The position numbers and the translations under genes were made by a program. Positions 24,002-32,896 of a DNA stretch of 61,445 bases are shown here, in pieces. The DNA comes from Comamonadaceae bacterium (GTDB lineage: Bacteria; Pseudomonadota; Gammaproteobacteria; Burkholderiales; Burkholderiaceae_C), in NCBI GenBank assembly GCA_947450675.1, contig CANFWI010000012.1, positions 1 through 61,445 of the forward strand. Direction: 5' to 3'. The notes under the pieces were generated by a model that worked only from the letters and a program-made list of their open reading frames with translations, did no database searches and was not told the DNA's origin. Within the stretch, counting starts at the first letter, position 1; each line of letters opens with the position of its first letter.

Positions 24002-25198
24002 ATGGCTGAAGTCATTGCAGACGGAAAATCCGGCAAAGTTGTCATCACCAACATCGGCTTGCTGCTGTCTGGCGACATCGACAAACCAATTTTGGACGCC
24101 GACACCATCGTCGTTCAAGACGGTTTGATCGTCGCCGTGGGCAAGGCCAAAGACTGCGACTGCAGCCATGCCCGCACCACCATTGACGTGCACCAGACCT
24201 GCGTGGCGCCGGGGCTGATTGACAGCCATGTCCACCCTGTGTTTGGCGACTGGACGCCGCGTCAAAACCAACTTGGTTGGATTGAGTCGACCATGAACGG
24301 CGGCGTCACCACCATGATTTCTGCGGGTGAAGTCCACTTGCCGGGTCGCCCCAAAGACATCGTCGGCCTGAAGGCTCTTGCCATCACGGCGCAGCGGGCT
24401 TTTGACAACTTCCGCCCGGGTGGTGTGAAGGTGCTGGCCGGTGCGCCCATCATTGAAAAAGGCATGGTCGAGCAAGACTTCAAGGAACTCGCTGAAGCCG
24501 GCGTGACGCTGCTTGGCGAAGTCGGTTTGGGTTCGGTCAAGGCTGGCTACGAAGCCAAGGAAATGGTTGCCTGGGCCCGCAAGTACGGCATTCAAAGCAC
24601 CATCCACACTGGCGGCCCGTCGATCCCCGGCTCGGGCCTGATCGACAAAGACGTGGTGCTCGAAGCCGACGCCGACATCATCGGCCACATCAACGGCGGC
24701 CACACGTCCTTGTCGGAGCAGCATGTCTGCGACCTCTGCGAGCAATCCTCACGCGCGATTGAGATCGTTCACAACGGCAATGAAAAAGTAGCGATTGCGG
24801 CAGCCCAAGCGGCGCTGCAATTGAAGTGCCCGCACCGTGTGATTTTGGGCACCGACGGCCCAGCCGGCTCGGGCGTGCAGCCGCTGGGCATGCTGCGCAT
24901 GGTGGCGTTGCTGTCGAGTCTGGGCAATATCCCGGCTGAGCTGACCTTTTGTTTTGCCACCGGCAACACGGCGCGCCTGCGCAATCTCAATTGCGGTTTG
25001 ATTGAAGTCGGTCATGCGGCTGACTTTGTCTTCATGGACAAGGCCCAGCACACCGCTGGCCGGGACCTGCTCGACAGCGTTCAGCGCGGTGACATTCCGG
25101 GCATTGGCATGGTGATGATTGACGGCATCGTGCGTTGTGGCCGCAGCCGCAACACGCCGCCGGCCACTGAGATCCCAAGCGTCACAACCCACGCCTGA
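24002..25198 (+). CDS. ena: Enamidase homologue (amidohydrolase superfamily)
   Basis: A 398-residue amidohydrolase. It aligns by eye along its length with the Eubacterium barkeri enamidase that hydrolyses 1,4,5,6-tetrahydro-6-oxonicotinate to 2-formylglutarate and ammonia: SGDIDKPILDADTIVVQDGLI, the metal pair H76/H78 in GLIDSHVHP, GGVTTMISAGEVHLPGRPKD, GVKVLAGAPIIEKGMVEQDF, GEVGLGSVKAG, IHTGGPSIPGS, GHINGGHTSLS and the ending MIDGIVRCGRSRNTPPA. The Glu of GEVGLG and His of IHTGG and GHINGG are the likely further ligands. AAGGA lies 6 nt before the ATG. It follows tetR by 12 bp and ends the plus-strand arm. The specific match makes this the best substrate clue in the window. Confidence 0.85.
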   Translation: MAEVIADGKSGKVVITNIGLLLSGDIDKPILDADTIVVQDGLIVAVGKAKDCDCSHARTTIDVHQTCVAPGLIDSHVHPVFGDWTPRQNQLGWIESTMNGGVTTMISAGEVHLPGRPKDIVGLKALAITAQRAFDNFRPGGVKVLAGAPIIEKGMVEQDFKELAEAGVTLLGEVGLGSVKAGYEAKEMVAWARKYGIQSTIHTGGPSIPGSGLIDKDVVLEADADIIGHINGGHTSLSEQHVCDLCEQSSRAIEIVHNGNEKVAIAAAQAALQLKCPHRVILGTDGPAGSGVQPLGMLRMVALLSSLGNIPAELTFCFATGNTARLRNLNCGLIEVGHAADFVFMDKAQHTAGRDLLDSVQRGDIPGIGMVMIDGIVRCGRSRNTPPATEIPSVTTHA

Positions 25199-25211
25199 GA
25201 CAAACTTTCAG

Positions 25212-25235
25212 GGCCTCAAGGCCTCAAGGCCTCAA
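25212..25235. repeat. Three tandem copies of GGCCTCAA
   Basis: Three perfect 8-bp copies lie between the ena stop and the convergent slt gene; the last copy contains the slt stop codon (TCA at 25232-25234 on the plus strand). No U-tract follows, so I do not call it a terminator. Confidence 0.6.
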
Positions 25236-27265
25236 GGCATTTTGTCGTCAGGCGGTGGCGCACTGGCCTCACGCGGCCCGATCATGCCCAGACGCGCCTT
25301 CAAAGACTGCGGCTGGCCGGTCAGCACCGCGGCGTAGTTGGTGGTGTTGGACAACACTTTCTTCACGTAGTCGCGGGTTTCGTTGAAGGGCACGTTTTCG
25401 GCCCAGATCGCGGCTTCGAGTTGCGGCCCGTTGCGCCAGTTGCGCGGCCGTCCCGGCCCGGCGTTGTAAGCGGCTGCGGCCATCGCCATCGAGCCACCAA
25501 AATCATCCAGCGCCCGCTTCAGGTAAGCCGTGCCAATGGTGATGTTGGTGTCGCGGTCGTTGAGTTGATTGGCCGTGAAGCCTGTCAGGCCGATGTAGCG
25601 GGCGGTTTCACGCGCGGTGGCCGGCATGATCTGCATCAGGCCGGAAGCACCGACGCCTGAGCGCGCTTCCATGACGAAGCGGCTTTCTTGGCGGATCAAG
25701 CCGTAGACGTAGGCTGGATCGAGTCCGATGTCGCGGCTGCGTTTGATGACGGCGTCGCGAAACGGCAGCGGGAAGCGTTGTGCAAAGTCCATGTCGCCTT
25801 GCGTGCGATCGCTGGTGTTGATGCAGCGGTCCCAAATGGCACGGTCGCAAGCCAGCTGCGCGGCAGCCAACAGTTCACGCTCACCCATGCCGCCAGTTTG
25901 GGCCAAGTTGGTGGCATAGTTCCATTCGCGCACACCTTCGCTGCGTAGACCGATGGCGATGGCGTGCGTCGCCCGCTGCAGACTGGCGTTGCTGCGGGCG
26001 GCTTCTTTTTCTTCGTTGCTCAGGGCCGCAGGGCGTGCCGGTACGGTGATCAGCTGGCCCAACTCTTCAAGTGCGAGCTGTTCGTAAAAACCGCGCACCG
26101 AGGCGATTGACTGGTAAAGCGCCAGCGCTTCAGCCCGCTTAGGCGCTGTTGGCGTGGGTGTGGCGGCCAGCAAGGCGCGGGCTTTCCAGTAAATCCAGGT
26201 CGGATCTTGGCGGGTGTCGCCGCTCATGGCATTGATGCTGCTCAGCACCAGTGCCCAGCGCGGCTGGTTGCCGGCGCGCAAGGCGGCACGGGTTTTCCAG
26301 CCGAGCATTTCGTCGGTGAGATCACTGTCCGCTGAGACCTTGTCGAAATACGCCAAAGGGTCTGATCCTGGGCTGCTGAAACGGATCGCGCTTTGCTTGC
26401 CGATGACGCCCCAGACCCAGTTGCGCTCTTCGGAGCTCAACTGAAAGCCCCATTTGTGGGCTAGAAACTTGGCGGCTGCGTCGGGGTCGGTGGCGGCCAA
26501 CTTGACCAACGCCAGCGTGATGAGTTCTTTGCGAACTTTCGTGAACGCGAGTTTTTTGTCGGTCAAAAATTGCGACGGATTGGCCTGAATGATCGCCAGC
26601 AGAGCCATCGATTCCGGGGAGACCATCTCGACGGCATCGCGGGTCGGGCGCGGTCGGTTGTTCTCTATTGACAGCCGGGCTTTGCGCCAAATGTCCAGCG
26701 GCGCCAGTTGTTTGGAAGCCAGCAGGCGCTCAGCGGCGGCCCGGCAACCGCCATCGGCGTCGCGCTGGGCGTACCAGTTTTTCTTTACGTTGTCGGCCAG
26801 CGCGCCCGTGCCATCCGGGCCCTTTTTGACATGCTCAATCAACCATGCGTAGCAGCGCACATCGCGGTCATCGCCCATCCGAAACTGCGGATGCTCGGCG
26901 GCAAATGTGGTCCAGTCACGGCGGTCGCCGAGCAGCAGCAACCAGTCGTTGCGCAGGCGGTCTTCTTGGTAGCTGCCGGCGTAACGCGCCAGAAAAGCCT
27001 GCACTTCTTGCTGGCTGGCTTCGTTCAGCCGGCTGTTCAACTCCCAATAGGCCGCCCACGGCTCTAGCACGTGGCCACGCACCTGCGGCAGCAAGGCGGT
27101 CAAGCGGGTTTTGTCGCCGCGCCTGAAGGCCTGGCCCATCTCTAAAACGGTGTCGTCGGCACGCGTTAACGCTGCCGCCGGCGCGGTTTGCGCGGTGGCC
27201 GGAACGGTGAAAAAAGAGCTTGTCAGCGCTGTGAGCGCCGCGGTGTAAAAAAATTTCGATAGCAT
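25232..27265 (-). CDS. slt: Soluble lytic murein transglycosylase
   Basis: A 677-residue periplasmic enzyme that cleaves the glycan strands of peptidoglycan to 1,6-anhydro products. Residues 1-25 form a signal peptide ending ATAQ. The long middle is an alpha-superhelical ring (many Ala/Arg/Trp helices such as LEPWAAYWELNSRL). The catalytic domain near 510-640 starts DPAYVYGLIRQESRF, with the catalytic Glu in RQESRF, and continues with GASGLMQIMPATA, NDRDTNITIGTAYLKRALDDF and AAAAYNAGPGR. Length matches Slt70. It is divergent from the cyclo-ligase gene, whose start lies within 10 bp. Confidence 0.9.
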   Translation of the reverse strand: MLSKFFYTAALTALTSSFFTVPATAQTAPAAALTRADDTVLEMGQAFRRGDKTRLTALLPQVRGHVLEPWAAYWELNSRLNEASQQEVQAFLARYAGSYQEDRLRNDWLLLLGDRRDWTTFAAEHPQFRMGDDRDVRCYAWLIEHVKKGPDGTGALADNVKKNWYAQRDADGGCRAAAERLLASKQLAPLDIWRKARLSIENNRPRPTRDAVEMVSPESMALLAIIQANPSQFLTDKKLAFTKVRKELITLALVKLAATDPDAAAKFLAHKWGFQLSSEERNWVWGVIGKQSAIRFSSPGSDPLAYFDKVSADSDLTDEMLGWKTRAALRAGNQPRWALVLSSINAMSGDTRQDPTWIYWKARALLAATPTPTAPKRAEALALYQSIASVRGFYEQLALEELGQLITVPARPAALSNEEKEAARSNASLQRATHAIAIGLRSEGVREWNYATNLAQTGGMGERELLAAAQLACDRAIWDRCINTSDRTQGDMDFAQRFPLPFRDAVIKRSRDIGLDPAYVYGLIRQESRFVMEARSGVGASGLMQIMPATARETARYIGLTGFTANQLNDRDTNITIGTAYLKRALDDFGGSMAMAAAAYNAGPGRPRNWRNGPQLEAAIWAENVPFNETRDYVKKVLSNTTNYAAVLTGQPQSLKARLGMIGPREASAPPPDDKMP

Positions 27266-27274
27266 CGGGTGATT

Positions 27275-27916
27275 ATGGACAAATTAACTGCGCGGAAACA
27301 TCTCATCGATCAACGCTTGAACCTGCCTGACCGCCTGCAGCGCGCAGACTTGTTGCAACGGGTCATGCGCATCTGGCTGGTCGGCCGGCCGGATGCCGTG
27401 ATTGGTGCTTACTGGCCCATCAAAGGGGAGTTCGATCCTTTGCCGGCGCTCTACCGCTGGCAAGAAGATGCCATGCTCGGCGAGCTGTTTGAGCCAAACA
27501 AGCCTTTGACGCCGGACGGTGGCACGCAAATCGTGACCGAAAGTCTGGCGAACCGTTCACCCCGCAAGATCGGACTGCCGGTGGTCGACAAAGTTCACAA
27601 TACCTTGACTTTTCATGCTTGGTACCCGGGTTGCCCGATGGAAGAAGACGCCTACGGCATCCCAAAACCCAAAGACACCGAGGTGATCGTCCCGACCTTG
27701 CTGTTTGTGCCTTGCGTCGGTTACGGTCCGGGCGGCTACCGCTTGGGCTATGGCGGCGGGTTTTATGACCGGACGCTGGCCACCTTGCAACCCAAGCCGG
27801 CTACGGTTGGCCTGGGTTATAGCCACGGTTGGCTACCGGACCTGCAACCCGAAGCGCACGATGTGCCGCTCGACGCCTTGCTGAACGACGAAGGCGTGGT
27901 CTGGTCGGGTAGCTGA
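27275..27916 (+). CDS. 5-formyltetrahydrofolate cyclo-ligase
   Basis: About 213 residues. It converts 5-formyl-THF to 5,10-methenyl-THF using ATP. Blocks: the N-terminal Arg/Lys helix MDKLTARKHLIDQRLNL, AYWPIKGEFDPLPAL (substrate loop), GLPVVDKVHNTLTFHAW, and the strongly conserved VPCVGYGPGGYRLGYGGGFYDR near residue 150. I take ATG 27275; a GTG two codons upstream (27269) is also possible and lies only 4 bp from the divergent slt start. In several bacteria the gene sits downstream of 6S RNA; no 6S RNA was recognised here. Confidence 0.9.
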   Translation: MDKLTARKHLIDQRLNLPDRLQRADLLQRVMRIWLVGRPDAVIGAYWPIKGEFDPLPALYRWQEDAMLGELFEPNKPLTPDGGTQIVTESLANRSPRKIGLPVVDKVHNTLTFHAWYPGCPMEEDAYGIPKPKDTEVIVPTLLFVPCVGYGPGGYRLGYGGGFYDRTLATLQPKPATVGLGYSHGWLPDLQPEAHDVPLDALLNDEGVVWSGS

Positions 27917-27925
27917 CGCTGGACT

Positions 27926-28834
27926 TTAGCGCTGGGCTGCCAGTGCGCGCAAATCCAGTTCGTAATTTTGCAACTTGCGCAGAGCTTTCAGACGCTGATC
28001 GGGGCTCATGCTGTTGTGCAAGTCAGCGAAGGTCTGGCAGTCTTGCAGCCGCGTTTTTTGGCTGTAGTCCCGGTAATTCGGGTCTGGCGACATGGCCACG
28101 CGGGCAAAAACGCCGCCCAAATTGCTCGTCATGCTGGTGGGTGAGGTTTGCTTCAGGTTGCGCAGCGTTTGCCGCAAATCTTGCTGTCTGCGCAGGCGCT
28201 CGGCATAGGCCGCTTCGGGGTCGAAGCTGGACGCTTCAAGCCGTGCACCCAATAAGGCTTCTTGCTTGCTGGTGAGGTTGCCGTAAAGATTCTCGGCGCG
28301 TGAGACCGCTTGCTCAAGCCGCTTGTCGCGCAGCTTGGCCGGTGTTACGTCGATGTACTCTTTGCGGTACTTGGCGTTGGCTCGTGCCAACTTTTTTTGG
28401 AGATGCGCTAACTGCGCGTTGTCCAAACTGGCCAGCACCTGCATGCCAGCGCCTTGAGCTCCTGACTGCAACCGACCAGCGATGCCGTCAAAGGTCACGA
28501 TCAAGCGATCTTGTATCTCGGTGTACAGCGTGCAGGCCTGCTCGACCGTCATGTCGTTGGGTATCTGGTGCTGCAGCTTTTCCAGCGTCTCAAGGTAAAG
28601 CGGCAACTGCGTTTGCCGATGCCATTGTTGGATATCGTCCAGCGCCGCCTTCACCAATGGGCGTTGGCTTGAGTTGAAATCAAGGTAGTCATCGATGTAC
28701 CAGTACGTCGCCAGCGGCGACTGGTTGTAGGCCAAACGCAGCGCGCCGCAGCCCTGCAGCCCGATGATGAGCATGGCTGCGCCGATAATCTTCAGCAGGG
28801 TTTTAAACAATGACAAGTGAGCAGGATATTTCAT
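27926..28834 (-). CDS. DUF6279-type lipoprotein
   Basis: About 302 residues. After MKYPAHLSLFKTLLK comes a hydrophobic stretch and a lipobox LIIGLQGC, so the protein is a lipoprotein. The mature part starts GALRLAYNQSPLATYWYIDDYLDFNSSQ, the typical DUF6279 signature, and the rest is Gln/Leu/Arg-rich helix. Function unknown; envelope location is expected. The start at 28834 is supported by CGGAG five bases upstream. Its ATG and the ATG of glmU on the other strand share two bases (CATG at 28832-28835), so the two genes have no space between start codons. Confidence 0.72.
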   Translation of the reverse strand: MKYPAHLSLFKTLLKIIGAAMLIIGLQGCGALRLAYNQSPLATYWYIDDYLDFNSSQRPLVKAALDDIQQWHRQTQLPLYLETLEKLQHQIPNDMTVEQACTLYTEIQDRLIVTFDGIAGRLQSGAQGAGMQVLASLDNAQLAHLQKKLARANAKYRKEYIDVTPAKLRDKRLEQAVSRAENLYGNLTSKQEALLGARLEASSFDPEAAYAERLRRQQDLRQTLRNLKQTSPTSMTSNLGGVFARVAMSPDPNYRDYSQKTRLQDCQTFADLHNSMSPDQRLKALRKLQNYELDLRALAAQR

Positions 28835-30248
28835 GGCAACTCCGATAGACGTCGTCATCATGGCCGCCGGCAAGGGTACACGGATGAAAAGCGCATTGCC
28901 CAAAGTGTTGCACCGTTTGGGCGGTCGCGCTTTGTTACGCCATGTCATCGAATGTGCCGCCATGTTATCGGCCAGGCAAGCAGTGGTCATCACCGGCCAC
29001 GGCGCGGCTGAGGTCGAGGCGGCGCTGAGCGCTGAAGCCCCTGCATCTTTGGGCCTGCAGTTTGTTCGTCAAGAACCCCAGCTGGGCACCGGTCATGCCG
29101 TGCAGCAAGCGCTGCCGCAACTGGCTGACGACGGCGTCACGCTGATTTTGTCCGGCGATGTGCCTCTCACCCAAGCCAGCACCTTGCAGGCGCTGCTGGC
29201 GCTCTGCGCAGGCCAGCAATTGGCCTTGCTGACGCTGGCCATGCCCGACCCAACGGGTTACGGCCGCATCGTGCGAGAAAACGGTGAAGGCGCTGGCGGC
29301 AAGGTACTGGCCATCGTTGAGCACAAAGATGCCAGCGACGCACAGCGCCAGATCAGCGAGATTTACAGCGGCATCATGGCCGTGCCCACGCGCTTGCTGC
29401 GGACGTGGCTGAGCCGTCTTGATAACCAAAACGCCCAGGGCGAGTACTACCTCACCGACATCGTTAAGTTCGCCGTGGCCGACGGCTTGCCCGTGCTGGC
29501 GCACCAGATCACCGACGCCGCGCAGGTGGCTGGCGTCAACAGCCCCGTGCAACTGGCTGAGCTGGAACGAATTTATCAGCGGCGCAACGCCGACGCGCTG
29601 ATGGAGCAAGGCACGCGGCTGGCCGACCCGGCGCGGCTGGATGTGCGCGGGCAACTGGTCTGCGGGCGCGATGTTGAGATCGACGTTAATTGCGTTTTTG
29701 AAGGCCGCGTCAGCCTCGGTGACGGCGTGCGCGTGGGCGCCAACTGCGTCATCGCCAACGCCCGCATTGCCGCTGGCGCGGTGATCCATCCGTTCACCCA
29801 CATCGATGGCGAACAGCTTGGCGTCGAGGTCGGCGAAGGCGCGCTGATCGGCCCGTTTGCCCGCCTGCGGCCCGGTGCGAAGCTGGGCGCCGACGTGCAC
29901 ATCGGCAACTTTGTCGAAGTGAAAAATTCGACCTTGGCCAAAGGCGCCAAAGCCAATCACTTGGCGTACTTGGGCGACGCCACCGTGGGCGAGCGCGTGA
30001 ACTATGGCGCCGGCAGCATCACCGCCAACTACGACGGCGCCAACAAGCACCGCACCGTGATCGAGGCCGACGTGCATGTGGGCAGCAATTGCGTGCTGAT
30101 CGCGCCCGTCACCATTGGCGCCGGCGGCACCATCGGCGGCGGCTCGACCATCACCAAAGACACCGCGCCGGGCGCCTTGAGCGTGGCGCGCGGCAAGCAG
30201 CTGAGTATTGCGAATTGGGCCAGGCCGGTGAAGAAATCCAAGAGCTGA
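28833..30248 (+). CDS. glmU: Bifunctional UDP-N-acetylglucosamine pyrophosphorylase / glucosamine-1-phosphate acetyltransferase
   Basis: A 471-residue enzyme that acetylates glucosamine-1-phosphate and couples it to UTP for peptidoglycan and LPS. The N-terminal uridyltransferase has VVIMAAGKGTRMKSALPKVLH (GxGTRM...K) and LSGDVPLT. The C-terminal left-handed beta helix has hexapeptide repeats (VSLGDGVRVGANCVIANARI...) and the acetyl-CoA/active-site region NHLAYLGDATVGERVNYGAG. AGGA lies 8 nt before the ATG. A second gene of the same route, glmS, follows 780 bp downstream with an Lrp-type regulator gene in between on the other strand. Confidence 0.96.
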   Translation: MATPIDVVIMAAGKGTRMKSALPKVLHRLGGRALLRHVIECAAMLSARQAVVITGHGAAEVEAALSAEAPASLGLQFVRQEPQLGTGHAVQQALPQLADDGVTLILSGDVPLTQASTLQALLALCAGQQLALLTLAMPDPTGYGRIVRENGEGAGGKVLAIVEHKDASDAQRQISEIYSGIMAVPTRLLRTWLSRLDNQNAQGEYYLTDIVKFAVADGLPVLAHQITDAAQVAGVNSPVQLAELERIYQRRNADALMEQGTRLADPARLDVRGQLVCGRDVEIDVNCVFEGRVSLGDGVRVGANCVIANARIAAGAVIHPFTHIDGEQLGVEVGEGALIGPFARLRPGAKLGADVHIGNFVEVKNSTLAKGAKANHLAYLGDATVGERVNYGAGSITANYDGANKHRTVIEADVHVGSNCVLIAPVTIGAGGTIGGGSTITKDTAPGALSVARGKQLSIANWARPVKKSKS

Positions 30249-30290
30249 GCCTGACCGACTGCCGTCGTTGCGAGCAAAAAGACCCCGTCA

Positions 30291-30357
30291 CTGCGAGCGA
30301 AGCGCGGCAGTCCATGACTGCGAATTCGTGCTCTGGACTGCCGCGCTTCGCTCGCAG
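30291..30357. repeat. REP-like palindrome: perfect 24-bp inverted repeat
   Basis: The arm 30291-30314 pairs perfectly with 30334-30357 (24 of 24), leaving a 19-nt loop. The arm core is GAAGCGCGGCAGTCC. It lies in the glmU / lrp-type intergenic space between convergent genes, and one arm recurs at 569-596. It fits a dispersed REP/RAYT-type element and may also act as a two-way transcription barrier, although no long U-tract follows. Confidence 0.72.
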
Positions 30358-30403
30358 AGACGAAAATTCAGTTTTGCGCTCGCCTCGACGGTGTTGCTGA
30401 ACC

Positions 30404-30889
30404 TCAAACTCCCAGCAAGACCTGCGGCTTGAACTTCGCCCGGTGCAGACTGAAAAACGCTTTCACGTTGCGCACATTGGCGTCGCTGGTAAATAAGCGC
30501 TGGGCCAGCGCCAAGTAGGCCGGCATGTCGGGCACGTGGACCACCAGCATGAAGTCCGGCCCGGGTGAGACGCGGTAGCACTGCTGCACTGCGGGGTCTT
30601 GAATCACCCGCGCTTCAAACGCCTCGGCTTCCTCGTTGCCTTGCCGGTCCAGCGTGACCTCGGTGATGGCGGTCAGGCCGCGGCCTAGCGTGGCGGCCAG
30701 TTTGTCGGTGTTGAGCAAGGCAATTTGGTGCTCTATCAGGCCGGCGTCGCGCAGGCGTTTGATGCGCCGCAAGCAGGTCGGCGGAGAGACATGGGCTCGC
30801 TCGGCCAGCGCTTGGTTGCTCAGGGAGGCATCTTGCTGAAGCTCGTCGAGCAGGCGGATGTCGATCGCATCAATCGTGATTTGTTCCAT
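30404..30889 (-). CDS. Lrp/AsnC family transcriptional regulator
   Basis: A 161-residue regulator. The N-terminal helix-turn-helix (IDIRLLDELQQDASLSNQALAERAHVSPPTCLRRIKRLRDAGLI) covers about residues 8-52. A linker and a RAM effector domain follow (AITEVTLDRQ..., VQQCYRVSPGPDFMLVVHVPDMPAYLAL), which binds amino acids in relatives. The ligand is unknown. It is transcribed away from glmS; the 138-bp AT-rich intergenic region between them (30890-31027) is where it would bind itself and possibly glmS, but no operator can be assigned by eye. Confidence 0.88.
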   Translation of the reverse strand: MEQITIDAIDIRLLDELQQDASLSNQALAERAHVSPPTCLRRIKRLRDAGLIEHQIALLNTDKLAATLGRGLTAITEVTLDRQGNEEAEAFEARVIQDPAVQQCYRVSPGPDFMLVVHVPDMPAYLALAQRLFTSDANVRNVKAFFSLHRAKFKPQVLLGV

Positions 30890-31027
30890 AAAATATGTAT
30901 TTTAGAAATTTATAGAAAATATTACTTGCTTGTGAAATTTTATTCCATATCAACTAATATTTTGACCAACTAAAAAAGTTGTCGACCCGTACCATCTGCC
31001 AACTCAATTGATTTCAGGAGCTGGCTT

Positions 31028-32878
31028 ATGTGCGGTATCGTCGCCGCGGTTTCAAACCGCAACATCGTTCCCATCCTCGTGCAGGGTTTGCAACGCCTTG
31101 AATACCGCGGCTACGACTCCTGCGGCGTCGCGGTGTATGCGGGCGGCCTGAAGCGGGCGCGCAGCACCTCGCGCGTGGCCGAACTGCAAGCGCAGGTCAG
31201 CGCTGAACACCTTGAAGGCGGCACCGGCATTGCGCACACGCGCTGGGCCACGCACGGCGCTCCGGCGGTGCACAACGCGCACCCGCATTTCAGCCACGGC
31301 AGCGGCACAGACGCGGCGCAGCGCCCCGGCAAAGTGGCTTTGGTGCACAACGGCATCATTGAAAACCACGACGAATTGCGCGCCACTTTGCAGGCCAAAG
31401 GCTATGTGTTTCAGAGCCAGACCGACACCGAAGTCATCGTTCATTTGGTCGACAGCTTGTACGACGGCGACTTGTTTGAGGCGCTGAAAGCCGCCGTCAC
31501 GCAGCTGCACGGCGCGTATGCGATTGCCGCTTTTTGCAAAGACGAACCACACCGCGTGGTCGGCGCACGCGCTGGCTCTCCCTTGATTTTGGGCGTGGGC
31601 GAAGACGGCGCTGAGCACTTTTTAGCCAGCGACGCGATGGCGTTGGCCGGTGTGACCGACCAGATTGTCTACCTCGAAGAAGGTGATTTGATCGACATTC
31701 AGCTGGGTAAATACTGGGTTTTTGACCGCCAACACAAGGCCGTCAAGCGCGAGGTCAAAACCGTCCAAGAGCACAGCGGCGCGGCCGAACTCGGGCCGTA
31801 CCGCCACTACATGCAAAAAGAAATTTTTGAGCAGCCGCGCGCCATTGCCGACACGCTGGAAGGCGTCAACGCCATCGTGCCCGAGCTGTTTGGCGACGCG
31901 GCTTACCGCAGCTTCAAAGACATCGATTCGGTGTTGATCCTGGCCTGCGGCACCAGCTACTACAGCGGCTGCACAGCGAAGTACTGGCTGGAAAGCATTG
32001 CCGGTATTCCGACGCAGGTCGAAGTCGCCAGCGAATACCGCTACCGCACCAGCGTGCCGAATCCGCGCACCTTGGTCGTCACCATCACGCAAAGCGGTGA
32101 AACCGCCGACACGCTGGCCGCGCTGCGCCACGCGCAAAGCCTGGGCATGACGCAAACCCTGACCATCTGCAACGTCGCCACCTCGGCGATGGTGCGCGAA
32201 TGCAAGCTGGCCTACATCACCCGGGCGGGCGTCGAGATTGGTGTCGCCTCGACAAAGGCCTTCACGGCGCAACTGGCCGGCCTGTTTTTGCTCACCTTGG
32301 CCTTGGCGCAAAGCAAAGGCCGCCTGACTGAAGAAGACGAAGCCGCGCACTTGAAAGCCATGCGCCACTTGCCGGCAGCGCTGCAAGCCGTGTTGGCGCT
32401 GGAGCCGCAAATCATCAGCTGGTCAGAAGACTTCGCGAAGATGGAAAATGCGCTGTTTTTAGGCCGTGGCCTGCACTACCCGATCGCCATGGAAGGCGCT
32501 CTCAAGCTGAAGGAAATCAGCTACATCCACGCCGAGGCTTACCCGGCAGGAGAGCTCAAACACGGCCCGCTGGCGCTGGTGACCAGCGCCATGCCGGTGG
32601 TGACAGTGGCACCCAACGACAGCCTGCTTGAAAAACTCAAAAGCAATTTGCAAGAAGTGCGCGCCCGCGGCGGCGTGCTCTACGTGCTGGCCGACGCCGA
32701 CACGCGCATTGAAAGCGGCGAAGGCATTCACGTCATCCGCATGCCCGAACACTACGGCGCATTGAGCCCGATGCTGCACGTGGTGCCGCTGCAATTGCTG
32801 GCGTACCACACCGCCTGCGCGCGCGGGACGGATGTGGACAAACCGAGGAATCTGGCGAAGAGTGTGACGGTGGAGTGA
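31028..32878 (+). CDS. glmS: Glutamine-fructose-6-phosphate aminotransferase (isomerizing)
   Basis: A 616-residue amidotransferase making glucosamine-6-phosphate. Cys2 of [12 protein letters not shown] is the glutaminase nucleophile (exposed after Met removal). The N-terminal Ntn domain has [11 protein letters not shown] and VHNGIIENH. Two SIS domains follow ([69 protein letters not shown]). The C-terminus [13 protein letters not shown] is the universal GlmS end. AGGAG lies 8 nt upstream of the ATG. No glmS ribozyme is present. With glmU it forms the local UDP-GlcNAc pair. Confidence 0.96.
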   Translation: MCGIVAAVSNRNIVPILVQGLQRLEYRGYDSCGVAVYAGGLKRARSTSRVAELQAQVSAEHLEGGTGIAHTRWATHGAPAVHNAHPHFSHGSGTDAAQRPGKVALVHNGIIENHDELRATLQAKGYVFQSQTDTEVIVHLVDSLYDGDLFEALKAAVTQLHGAYAIAAFCKDEPHRVVGARAGSPLILGVGEDGAEHFLASDAMALAGVTDQIVYLEEGDLIDIQLGKYWVFDRQHKAVKREVKTVQEHSGAAELGPYRHYMQKEIFEQPRAIADTLEGVNAIVPELFGDAAYRSFKDIDSVLILACGTSYYSGCTAKYWLESIAGIPTQVEVASEYRYRTSVPNPRTLVVTITQSGETADTLAALRHAQSLGMTQTLTICNVATSAMVRECKLAYITRAGVEIGVASTKAFTAQLAGLFLLTLALAQSKGRLTEEDEAAHLKAMRHLPAALQAVLALEPQIISWSEDFAKMENALFLGRGLHYPIAMEGALKLKEISYIHAEAYPAGELKHGPLALVTSAMPVVTVAPNDSLLEKLKSNLQEVRARGGVLYVLADADTRIESGEGIHVIRMPEHYGALSPMLHVVPLQLLAYHTACARGTDVDKPRNLAKSVTVE

Positions 32879-32896
32879 GTCAGGATTTAGGCTGCG

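Noticed and set aside
25212-25235. GGCCTCAA repeats as a CRISPR or terminator
   Set aside because: Direct 8-bp tandem copies without spacers or U-tract; only a microsatellite-like repeat.
28965-30077. Minus-strand frame of 370 codons opposite glmU
   Set aside because: Shadow of the repetitive hexapeptide coding sequence of glmU.
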